Of a DNA stretch of 64,000 nucleotides, positions 19,401 through 32,800 are shown in pieces. Position numbers and translations under genes: made by a program. Numbering within the stretch: the stretch's first letter is position 1; the number at the start of each line of letters is the position of its first letter. The stretch is from Aporrectodea caliginosa. Its lineage: Eukaryota > Annelida > Clitellata > Crassiclitellata > Lumbricidae. Below the pieces are notes generated by a model. The model was not told the DNA's origin, did not search any database, and was given only the letters and a program-made list of their open reading frames with translations. The stretch covers positions 277,001-341,000 of the forward strand of contig JACEVL010000498.1 in NCBI GenBank assembly GCA_020284085.1, read 5' to 3'.

Positions 19401-22400
19401 TACAGTATGCATAGTACTAAACTACTAATAGCAATAGTTAAATGCATAATAATAATAATAATAATAACAATAGTTAAAATGCTTCATTATAATAACAACA
19501 ACAAGAGTTACCTGGTAAAATGCTTAATAATAATAACAATAAATTAAATGCATGTATCCAAATAGACTGGTCTGTAAGAATATATCTTTACATAATTAGT
19601 ATGAAATATGCAATTGTTGGAAAGGCCATCTTGAAATCTTTTATAAGGAACTAGATGACCTTGCTAGCTGAAGTTGTCCATTTGTTCTCACCCTTGTATG
19701 TATTGTCTAGTACCGGTAATGTTTTTGTTTGAACCACTACTATTGGCTATTAGGCAGCGCCGTGCTTTCTCGGTTGTTGGCCCTTCCATTTGGAATGACC
19801 TACCACTTAAGCTCCTTTTTTACTTGTAAGCCATCTGACAGGGTTCTACAAGTCCCTCAAGTCTTTTTTCTTTAGTCGTGGCTGGGCCGGGAGCGCTCCT
19901 GAGTAGTTTCTTGAAGGGGCGCTATATAAATGCTCTGAATGAATGAATGAATGATAGTTATTTGGTATTCCATAGAGATCAACTTCAAGCCAGGCATTTA
20001 AGTACCAAACAAATGCCCTGTTTAAGATTACTTAAGGGGTTACAGTTTAAGGAGTTAAGGTTCAATCAGAACATAAACTTCATCAGCAGGAATATAAATC
20101 TGTAACCAGAAAAGACACCACTGGTGGGCACTCACATACACATAGAGCACAACCAAGAAATCACTGTATTAGTGCTTTACTAATCTGCTATTTTTTTATA
20201 TTATTAGTTTGCATTCCCACTATTTTGTTTATTTTATTTGTTAAATTTATTTTTTTATTCATTTTCCAGCCCCACATCATCCGCTGTACCTGATGAACAA
20301 CAGTCCCGTTCCCACCGGAGCACACGTCCATTTCCTGGCCATCGTCCAGCAATCCTCCCTCACAACATCCAGCGACGTCGCCGTCGAAGTCGACTTTGGC
20401 TATCTCAACCACCCAGTCGTCATAGACGGCAAACAATTCTTCAAATCCAATTCTTCATCGGCGAAAGACATCCCATCCCTATGGGCGAGAAAGTCCCTTG
20501 CTTCACTGATCTGCGACCCAAACGTTTACCTACTCCTAACGCTAAGCTATAAGTATCCATTTGCTTTGAACACCGTGGCGATTGCGCGATTATTCGATAA
20601 GAAAACGCGTGAAACGTTGATTGCTGTGCACAGCAACGTTAATGTCGTGCAGTCGGCGTTGTTGGAAGCACCCTCGATTCTAAGTCTCGATCTGGTTCTG
20701 TCGCCAAGGTATGCCAGTGGAGACGTTGTCTGTTTCAGTAACTGTGGGGAGTACTTGAATCCAAAATTCCGACTTGTTCTGAAGTTTGAATGCGGATCGC
20801 GCTGTGATGATGAGAGGAATCTGTTGTATGCGTGGGATGTGTGGCCGTCGTCGAAGAATTGCGGCGTTCTGGTGATTGATTGGAATGTGGATGTGGTCAG
20901 CGGCCGGTACAGGGATTTTCTTCAGGTCCAGCCGGGCAGTTTCAACGGTCCGACGGCCTGCCACTATTTCTTCATGGTTACAGGTATACGTATACCATTA
21001 CGATATGTCCTCTTGTAGTGTAATGTCCTACTGACTGTGCTCAGTGAACGAGCATTTTTGTTGCAGGCACATCGGTAGGTGTTGGAATTCCCTCCCTGGG
21101 GCTGTCCGTAACTCCGTAAGTCTCTGCCTGTATCTGTCAGTTCTGCTCCTTGTATTTGTCCGTTCTGCTCATTGTATCTGTCCGTTCTGCTCCGTATCGT
21201 TTTTGTAGTTCTTCTGTGCACCTCCTAAAGCTTTTCCATGTCCTGTTTCAGGTATGTTTTCGATACCTGAATGCATTATTCCAACTGTGGCCTAACCAGT
21301 GATTTGTCCAACCTCAGTATTGTATCCTTGTCTCTGGTGACTTTATCATACCTAAAGTTGAGTTAGCCTTTTTTGATGCCTGTATCTACATCTACTGTGG
21401 TAATTTCAACGCTGAATATTTCCGGCAGGGTAACTCCATCTCATTTTAAACTTTTCAGCTACAAAGAGCAGAGAAGTGTTGAGCTCTGCAACGTACAGCG
21501 TCTCACTGCCTGATCCTCTGCCTGAAATTCGTTGTCAGATCAATCCAAAGGAAGGCTATGCGCTGGAAACACAGTTCGAGATCGTCTGCGCCAGTCAGGA
21601 CTCGAGGGAACTCACCTATCGACTGTTTCTAAAACCCTGCAATTCTGTTAACACCGATGAAAATCGTGGTTAGTAGGTATTGTACACTAGTAGTTATTTT
21701 ACATTAGTAGTTATTAGTAGCTAGTACGTATTTTATACTAGTAGTTATTTAACATTAGTAGTTAGTAGTTAGTAGGTATTTTACATGAGTAGTCATTAGT
21801 ATATGTAGTTACTATAGTATAGGTATTTTATATTAGTAGTTACTAACAGTTTGTAAGTATTGGAGATGGGCATGATTAGTTTAATTGCTAATCGATTAGA
21901 GTTAGAATTAGTAAAATCTTTTAGCTAATCAATTGGAATTAGAATTAGCTGTTTGTCTAATAGATTAGCTAATCGCTTAGAATCTAATCGATTAGTTACC
22001 CACCTCTGGTAAGCATGTTACGTAGTAATTACTAGTAGTTAGTAGTTATTTTACAAATGCTATTTCAATGTTCACTTATATTGTAGTAATTCTTGTACTG
22101 TAAATGTTTTCTTTGGCTTCTAGAGAAGTGGCTGTGTGACTCGGAGCATAGTCATTTTCATGAGCTTTTTTTGACGGAGGGAGATGCCAAGCTCAACCAT
22201 CTGGTCTGCCTCAAAGTCATGGCTGTCAATTTGCACCAAACGTCATCAGAAGTATTCCTTGATGTTACGGTTGGTGATGCTTAACTGTTATTATTTTAAC
22301 TATTGTCATAATGTTGTTGTTAATAGCATTACCATTATCTTTCCAGCAAAGGACAGCAAGAACTTTCTACCGTGCATGCTGCACAAAAACACTTACTAGC

Positions 22401-25400
22401 TGCCCTGTGTGGTCTCACATCCCATATAGTGTATAACAATCCAACACATTAACAATACATTATCCAGGACAGATATGAACAATATCCATATCTATAACTT
22501 GTCAAGGCTCTTTACTTATAACCATAAGTTACGCACTTTTGTCGTTGGCTGCGTCATGACAGCCAGTTTTGAATAAACGAAAATACAATACAATTTATTA
22601 TTATTATTAGCAAATTTATTATTATTATCGTTATTGTTATCATTGTTATTATTGTGATTATATTGTTATCATCATCATCACCATCATCATCATCTCCATG
22701 ATCTTCACCAAGATCATCACCATCATTTCATCATCACCACCACCACCACCACCACCACCACCACCACCACCACCACCAGCTTCATATTACCAAACCATTA
22801 CAAAGCCGTGATCAAACCAAGCCATGATTTAATGCATTCACTTGATTACAATTTAGTTCTATTACTTTGTACATTACATTTTTTGTTCTGCAGGTACTTC
22901 CTCTGAGAATTTCACAGGCCCTTCAGATGCTGCTTCTGCAGAACATGTCATCACATGCCCTGTCTATGATGTCGAACGGAATTCTTCATGAATCCATGCA
23001 CCACGTCTTGGATGCCCTGTCCGTTCTGAACTATCTCAAGAAAGTTACCGTCGTCAGTGATGAATGGTTTGCGAAGGTCCGACCAGTTTCACTTTGGCAG
23101 TCAGCATTCTAAGCTCATCTTTGGACTTCTTTAGACTCCTCATATCATAATGCACAACGTTGTACTTACTTATGTAGAGCCTTTTTTAATGCACTTGGCT
23201 GTACTAACTTCTATGGTGCCCTTATCATAAATGCATGAGACATCAGCGGATGGTCACATCACCAATATCATCTCCATCATCATTCCCAGTAATTGTTATA
23301 AGCATATCTTCATTTTTTGTAATTGTAATTGTAATTACGACCATTTATCGTTGGTAGCAAGCTACTTCTAGGACGCTTCACAAAACATAAACATATCCTC
23401 CTTATCTTCTCATTTCCTTCACCTCCATTTCCTCCTTCTCTTCCTCCTCCTCTTCCCTTTCCTCCTCTTCCTCCGTTTCCTTTTGCACTTGCAATTGTAA
23501 TTGTAATGAAATTGTAATTGTAATGAAATTGTAACTGTAGTTAAGTTGTAATAAAATTGAAACTAATTAAATTGTAATTGCAATGAAATTGTAGCTGTAA
23601 TTAAATTTTAACTGTAATTAAATTGTAATTGTAATAAAATTTTAACAGTAATTAAATTGTAATTGCAATGAAATTGTAGCTGTAATTAAATGTTAACTGT
23701 AATTAAATTGTAATTGTAATAAAATTTTAACAGTAATTAAATTGTAATTGCAATGAAATTGTAACTGTAATTAAATTGTAATTGCAATTGTGATTACAGT
23801 CAGGGGCATAACTTTGGTCTAGAATGTGGAATGGATACCAAATTTTGCATCATTCCCTTTAACAACTGCCAAATCATCATTACAGTTCCGCAGTAATAAC
23901 AATATACAATTGCAACAAATTTGATTTGAACAGGTGAAGCAGTCACAGGGTCTGTTACAAGAGACGCTAGACCTCGCCCGAACAAGCTGTTCATCATTGA
24001 GTGAGCTAGGCATCGTGACGATGGCGTTTGCCGAAAGCACAAAGTACTCGATGAATACGATCGTATCGGAAAACGTCTCTCCCTTTGTCAACAGTCTGTC
24101 GGGTTTCGCTACAACTCTAAAACAGATGGCGACGACAAGAGACACAACTCTTGAAGACATTGTCGATATCAGTCGGTAATGAATGAATCAATGAATGAAT
24201 GAATGAATTAATTAATTAATGAATGAATTAAACCAATGTGGTTCTTGATATCAGTCGATAACGTAGACGGTAGATCCATGTAGTTCTTGATATCAGTCAG
24301 CAGGGGCGTAGCCAGAATTTTTTCGGAGGGGGTGTTTTAGCTTTCGGGGGGTGCGGGGGGTTTCACAGCGTTTAAAGTGGTGTGGGAACGGCGTTCCCAC
24401 TGCTCTAGAAATTCTTTGCTTATACGTTCCCTCCGCTCACCATGCAATGGAATCCTGGTAACACATGAGTTAAAAAAAACTCTTCCTCTGAGTTCCCACT
24501 GCTCAACCAAACCACTTTAACCACTGGGGTTTCCATTGGATATGGTCGCAAAAGTTAAGTTTTTTTGTGTTTCGCATATAAAAGCATGTAAAAAAATTCG
24601 CCAATTTATTTTGGGGGTTTGAACCCGTAAACTGCCTAAATACGCCGATGTCAGTCGGTAATGTAGATCCATGTTGTTCTTGATATCAACCTACCTGAGC
24701 ACTATGTTAGTAGATAGTCTGCAGTTGGTGCTTAGGTTACGTAGGTTGCTGGACTGATAACCAAGAGTCGATGGTTCAAATGCTCGCCAGGGCAGAAATT
24801 TTGTTTGAGATTTCTGCTCCACCTGCACCCTGAGCTATAACGAGTACACTGACCGCACACTTTTGGTCTGTGGGAAGATGAGACCGTGAGGGAGGGGACT
24901 GGCCATGCACCCTCATATGCTGAGGCTAAGAAAAATGAAGTCACTGACATTTCATACCCATGGCTGCCTATCTGGCTAGCTCAAGGGACTGCTCTTCTTC
25001 TTTGAGTTTCCCTATCAGAAACACCTCTGAGAAGTTTTTCTTGAAAAGGTGTTGTACAAGTTTGTGAGTACAGTTGCAGTTTGCAACAAGCTTCGTTGTC
25101 TGAGTTTGGTGCTGTTGCTTCTTTCCAGGTACATGGTGGTTGGGTTATCAAACACTATGACTTCAGTCGTCCATTTGAGCAATGGCAGCCGTGAAGATAA
25201 GGTGGAGTCTTTCAAACAACGTCATCTACTAGATTTCTACTTGATTATTGTCATCATCATCATCGTCGTCGTCGTCGTCATCATCGTCGTAATCATCGTC
25301 ATCATCATCATCATCATCTTTTGAAGAGTTTCCAGTATATGTATATATATGTATATATTTATACATATATAATTATGCTGTATATATCTACTAATCTATG

Positions 25401-28400
25401 TGTGTATACACATAATTATATATATATGGTATATATAAAATATATATATATTATCTATATATATGCATTTATATATGTAACAGTGTTTGAGTATAGCCAG
25501 GTGGCTATACTTATTCGGGCACTTGGTGTTGTAGTTCTATGGTGCGATGTAAAATCGTAACGTAACAGAAATTTATTTGGAGCCTTCGTCTTGTTTTTCC
25601 AGAACAGCGGAATGACTCTGACGGAAACACTGAACGTGGTCGCCGACACGGTTCAGTCGCACATGACAGCCGTCGACAATCCGGTCGTCATCCGATCGGA
25701 GACGATATCCGTGTCGCTGGTGACGCGAAATCCGCGTCACCTTCCGGGGTTGAACGTCTACGCGGAATCGACTGCGGAAGCGCTGAACCTTTCCAACATT
25801 TCCATGAACAGTCGCATTCGGATCCCAAACGACTTTGATGTTGGTCGCTATTCCAAATGGACAGACGATGTCCACATCAAGGTGTGTTTGGGGTTTCTTG
25901 TTGGTGATGTGATGTTGCAGGATGCAGTGCTTGTGAATAAGCTGGGGCCCGGTGATTTGGTTTAGAGTGGAGTTTTGGAATTCTAAGATTATGATCGTGA
26001 TCGTATAGCTTTAGAATTCAGAGATTGCGAGTGTGATCTTAAAGCTTTAGGACTCAGAGATTATTATCACAATCTTATTGTGTCTTTTTCTAAGCTTATC
26101 CCATTGAATCTTGCTTGTTGCTTGCAAACTAGTCTGATTTTTATGTTGTTATTATTATTGCTATTGTTACTATTGTTATTTTTGTATTGTTATTTTTAGT
26201 ATTTTTTATTATTGTTATTTTTTCATCATCATGAACATCATCATCATCATCGTCGTCGTCGTCGTCGTCATCGTCATCATCATCATCATCATCATCGTCA
26301 TCATCATCATCATCATTATTATTACTAATCAGATAATTGCACTAAGTACTGAATTCACCTCAAAAACGTCGGGTAGCTGGGAAAAGTGCAGCGTATATAA
26401 TTACAATTACAATTACGCTTTGCGTCTTTTAGATGTTGACCGTGGCGCATAGTCCATACACGTTGCAAAAGAACGTCATCACCAGCCTCAAGTACTCATC
26501 CACTCTGGACGTCACCCTCACATCCGGTTCACAGCCCCTCAATATCACGAACCTCACCTCCCCAGTCGACATCTTCATATCCGTCCCTGTTTCCCCCAAA
26601 AGATGGACGCGCCTTACCCTACAAATGGGCAACGCCACCTACTCCTACAGCCCAGTTGGCATCAAAACAAACTTGATTGGTCTATACCTGTATATTAGCG
26701 ATGAGGTGAAACGCGTCTTGATGGGAAAGACAGGCGAGGTTCGTGTATCGGTGTTTTTCATTCAAACGATGGGTTTGAATGATGCGACCCAGCTGGATGA
26801 TGAGTATGTACAGAAAGCTGAAAATGAGTCTGTCTACAAGGCGTCGATTCCTTTGCGGTAGGTTCCTATATACGCTACTTTTTGCGTGTTGGATAAACAA
26901 GCTTTTTTAAGTAATATTCTAAGGAGGGGGATTGCCAGATGTGAACCAGGAGAAGATGCTCTTCAATATTCTAAGGAGGCTATTTGTAAATGATTTTCCA
27001 GATATATAAATGGGAAAATAGATAAATAGATGTACTATAAAAAGGTTCAGATACACCCAGAGAGTTGATATAAAAGTGCTTTGTAATAGCACGAAATCTG
27101 ATGCAACATGGTCCGATATTGAATTCCACAGCGGAAAATGACCTAATTATGGTCATGTATATTACAATATCCCTGTTGTTTCAGGGATTTTGTAAAGTGC
27201 CTTAGTGAATAATTAGGGATTTTACAAATTGCCTAAAGATTTCAGGCATTTTACAAAATCCCTGATATTACAACTTGCCTGTAACATATGCACTTCTGAA
27301 CAGTGGAAGGAGGGCAAAATCAACTACATTTGTAGGCTTATTGCATTGTATTGTATTTTATTCTATTTCATTACTGTGTAGGCCTACTGTTGTATTGTAT
27401 TGTGTTGTATTGTTCTAGAGACCTGCTTCAGTATAATCTCTCGATACCGTTCAGAATTCTCCTGATCGATGAGCATGTCAGAGAAACCCGATCCAAGCAG
27501 AACGCTTCAAGCATTGGCGTAAAGTTGATGCATACGTTGAACCAAACATTCGATCTTCATGTTCTGTTGATCGAACTGAACTGTCTGCACTGGAGCCAAG
27601 CGAAGGGCGAGTGGTCTGAACATGGCTGTCGGGTAAGGGAGTGCAAGAATATTAATTACCTGTGCAGGTTAGGGCCTGCAAGAATCCCAATTACCCCAAT
27701 GAAAATCTTTAATCTATCTAATCGTAATCGTAAATTTATATAGCACCACTTCAAGAAATACTCCTCAGAATAGCAGAATAATAGTTACTGTATCAAACAA
27801 TGCGTTACAATATAACATTTAAAAACATTTCATAATCATACATTTCATTTGTAAACAGTCAAATATGCAAAATAACAGAATGTATCAAACAATTCGTTAC
27901 AACATAACATTTAAATACTTAATTAATCAAATGTTTCATTTTTAACAGAGCGCGCCTCTGAGCAGAGGTCTCAAAGGGGCGCTATATAAGCTTTGATTGA
28001 TTGATCGATCTATTGATCTATTGATCGATTGATTGATGACTGACTGATTGATTGATTGATTGATTTATTTATTAATGACTGACTGACTGACTCATTGATT
28101 GATTGATTGATTTATTTATTGATTGATTGATTGATTGATTAAATGTAAGCTTTGATTGATTGATTGAATGATTGATTGATTGATTGATCGATCGATTGAT
28201 TGATTCTTGCTTTCATGTTCTTTTGACAAGGTAGGGGCGGAGACTTTACCATCGATCGTTCACTGTCAATGTACCCACCTCAGCATCTTCGTCATCTCTT
28301 TCTTCGTTATGCCAAATCTTCTCGACGTCAGGGAAGAGCTGCTCAAGTTTGCGACCGTCTGGCAGAACCCGATCGGCATCATCGTCATCAGCATCGTCAC

Positions 28401-29818
28401 CGTCATCTACCTCATCCTGCTCATCTGGGCAAGGAGAGCCGACAAACTGGACGAGATGAAGGTCCCGGACTGCTTGATATATTGGGCCAACAGTGGGATC
28501 GTTACTTGCCATGATGGACCTCATGATTGTATTGTATTTGATCATTCATAAAGCGCTTCTCACAGCATACGCCTTTCAGAAGCACTCCCAGTGCGAGGTA
28601 CTTCGAGAGAAAAGGAAGGTTTATAGGTGAGAGAAAGAGGTAGAGATGCTACCAGAGAGGATTGTAGCGCGTAGAGAAGGAGGAAGTCCATTGCATAGAG
28701 TGGGACCTATGCAGGCAAAGGATCTGGATCGAGTCATGAGTCCCGCCATGTCCTGGCGCCCTGTGCTTAGCTTTAGAGTAGCGACTTAGAAACTAGGAGT
28801 TTACTATTACGATCTAATCCACTTCTATAGCACTGTATCTTGATGCACTAGGCATCAGTGGTTACTTTACAGAGGCTTTGAAGGCAGTTGAAGGTGATGA
28901 TGATGATTGAGAAGAACATGAAGAGTAGTCCCTTAAGCTAGATAACCTGAGAGGGCAACCATGGTTGTGAAACGTTAGCAACTTCATTTTCTTAGCCTCG
29001 GCATATGAGGGTTGGTGGCTAGTCCTAGCTTGGCATCTCACCTTTTTATTGACAGTGTGCGGTTGGTGTACCCATTATGGCTGAGTTGGCTAGGTGGAGC
29101 AGAAAGCTTGAAACAAATTTCTGCCCTGGTGGGTATTTGAACCCCCAACCTGAGGGTTAACAGTCCAGCACGCTAACCACTAGACTATTGTGACCCAAGC
29201 TGTAATTGTAACTGTAAATGTCCCACGTAGCCGATTGGTTAAAACACTCGCCTTGTAATGCTGAGAGTATGGGTTCGATCCTCCTCTTCTGAGACGGTTA
29301 CTGTGTAGGGACCTTGAGCAAGTCCTTCACTCACAATTCTTCAGTGCCATCGATTGATACTTGGTTATTAGATAATGGCGCTTAATAAATGCATAACAAT
29401 GATAGTAATAATGACCTCAGCTGGTTTGATGGTAAGTTGGTCTTCTTTGGATTAATTCACTCCTAAGCAGTTTCTTTAACATAATATACAGGAAATGTAT
29501 TATAAATCCGTAAATAGAATAGAATAGAATAGAATAGAATACAATGTGGTTTTTACAGGCGCTGCCGATTAATCTGGTGGATAATCCTCTGGATTCAAAG
29601 TACGCCTACTTGGTAACGGTCTATACTGGTTCCAGGAGAGGTGCTGGAACATCGTCAGACGTTGCCATCGTACTCAAAGGTAGGCCACAGACAGAAGCGG
29701 CGCATACGTTTCTTTATTTCATGCTTAGGTCCAGATTCACCTGGATGATTCTGTTGTCTTTTTCGACCTATACTCAAATATTATTTATTATTATTATCTT
29801 TATTATTACTGTTATTGG

Positions 29819-29860
<42 letters not shown>

Positions 29861-32800
29861 TATTATTATTTATTATTATTTATTATTATTATAATTTTTA
29901 CTATTATTGTTATTGCTGCTGCTGCTACTACTGCTGCTGCTGATACTACTACTACTACTACTACTGTTTATTATTGCTATTAGTATTATTATTAATTAAT
30001 TAGGTTAATTGTTGAAGTTAGTAGACATTAACCTCTAATTGCTGTTGTTAATTAGGTATCCTTGCCGACAGCGAGGCACACATTCTTCAGTGCGAGGAGT
30101 TTGATGTTCTACAGAGAGGGAGCGTCAATTCCTTCATCATTCGCACGAATCGCATCCTCGGCAACCTCTACGCAATCCGCGTCTGGCATCACAACACAGG
30201 AAAATGGCCAGAATGGTAGATCCGATCGATCCCCCCCCCCCAATTTAGATCCGATTTAAAATCTTCGCTCTTAAATTATCTCAAACCTGGCTTTTAGGGT
30301 GCTGAAGAAGGGGAGAGTTATAGCAGTTTGTGGATTCGGAGTTATAGTAGTTTATGGATTTAAAATTATAGTAGTTTGGTGGATTTGGAGTTATAGTAGT
30401 TTATGCATTTGTAAAGTTATAGTAGTTCATGGATTATTGCACTATACTACACAAGCACAACTTTGCACATTTTTTGCACTTTTGACACATTTCTGTACTT
30501 TTGACACAATTCTGCACATTGGACACATTTCTGTACTTTTGACACATTTCTGCATTGACTTCAATGCTTTGATGTCAGTGTTACAACAGAAGTGAGAAAG
30601 GGGCTAACCTACCAGCAGAACAGGTAGACGTACTGTTCCTTTTTTGATTTAAATAAATAACCCACTCGCATAATTCCATGAACTAACGGTACTATAAATC
30701 TAGATCCATAAATTACTAAGCATTTGCGGAAAAGAAGCTCATGTTGCATGACGTTACTGGTTAGGCAGCTTGTTCGAGGAGGATAAAGGCGCTATAGAAG
30801 TCATCAGATTAGATTAGATTAGATTAGATTAGATTAGTATGAATGTATGTGTGCAGGTACTTGAGTCGAGTGGTCATCTACAGTCCAGGTGAGGATGTCC
30901 AGTACTACTTCATCTGCGATGCTTGGCTGGCGGTCGACATCGGAGACTGTGTCCTCGATAAGACCTTCAATGCGGCTACGGAGGCAGAGGTCAAACAGTT
31001 TCAACATCTCTTCCCGACCAGAACCCTCAGGTATGTATCAGCTGGACTTTATGTTGCGCCGTTATAGAAGCTGTGCAAGGAATGGGTGTATGTTCCGTTG
31101 CATCCAGGTATACAAGGAGCAGCTCCACTGATGCTTGAAGAAGAAGAAATAGAAATAGAAGAAGATATAGAAAGAAGTTATAGGAGAAGCAGATAGAGAA
31201 GAAGAAATAGAAAAATAAACAGAAGAAGAAATAGAAGAAGTAGAAGTAATAGAAGAAGAAACAGAGGAATAAGAAATACAGGAATAAGAAATACAGGAAT
31301 AAGAAATACAGGAATAAGTCTTTTCAATAACTCTTTTCAATAACTCTTTTCAATGACTCTTTTCAATTACTCTTTTCAATAACTCTTTTCAATAACTCTT
31401 TTCAATAACTCTTTTCAATAACTCTTTTCAATAACTCTTTTCAATAACTCTTTTCAATAACTCTTTTCAATAACTCTTTTCAATAACTCATTCAATAACT
31501 CTTTTCAATAACTCTTTTCAATAACTCTTTTCAATAACTCTTTTCAATAACTCTTTTCAATAACTCTTTTCAATAACTCATTTCAATAACTCTTTTCAAT
31601 AACCCATTTCCTCTTTTCAATAACTCTTTTCAATAACTCTTTTCAATAACTCTTTTCAATAACTCTTTTCAATAACTCTTTTCAATAATAACTCTTTTCA
31701 ATAACTCTTTTCAATAACTCTTTTCAATAACTCTTTTCAATAACTCTTTTTCAATAACTCTTTTCAATAACTCTTTTCAATAACTCTTTTCAATAACTCT
31801 TTTCTTTCAATAACTCTTTCAATAACTCTTTTCAATAACTCTTTTCAATAACTCTTTCAATAACTCTTTTCAATAACTCTTTTCAATAACTCTTTTCAAT
31901 AACTCTTTCAATAACTCTTTTCAATAACTCTTTTCAATAACTCTTTTCAATAACTCTTTTTTCAATAACTCTTTTCAATAACTCTTTTCAATAACTCTTT
32001 TCAATAACTCCTTTCAATAACTCTTTTCAATAACTCTTTTCAATAACTCCTTTCAATAACTCTTTTCAATAACTCGTTTTTCAATAACTCTTTTCAATAA
32101 CTCTTTTCAATAACTCTTTTCAATAACTCTTTTCAATAACTCTTTTTCAATAACTCTTTTCAATAACTCTTTCAATAACTCTTTTCAATAACTCTTTTCA
32201 ATAACTCATTTCAATAACTCTTTTCAATAACTCTTTTCAATAACTCTTTTCAATAACTCTTTTCAATAACTCTTTTCAATAACTCTTTTCAATAACTCTT
32301 TTCAATAACTCTTTTCAATAACTCTTTTCAATAACTCTTTTCAATAACTCTTTTCAATAACATTAACTCTTTTCAATAACTCTTTTCAATAACTCTTTTC
32401 AATAACTTTTTCAATAACTCTTTTCAATAACTCTTTTCAATAACTCTTTTCAATAACTCTTTTCAATAACTCCTTTTCAATAATAACTCTTTTCAATAAC
32501 TCTTTTCAATAACTCTTTTCAATAACTCTTTCAATAACTCTTTTCAATAACTCTTTTCAATAACTCTTTTCAATAACTCTTTTCAATAACTCTTTTTCAA
32601 TAACTCTTTCAATAACTCTTTTCAATAACTCTTTTCAATAACTCAATAAATCTTTCAATAACTCTTTTCAATAACTCTTTTCAATAACTTCTTTCAATAA
32701 CTCTTTTCAATAACTCTTTTCAATAACTCTTTTCAATAACTCTTTTCAATAACTCTTTTTCAATAAACTCTTTTCAATAACTCTTTTCAATAACCCTTTC

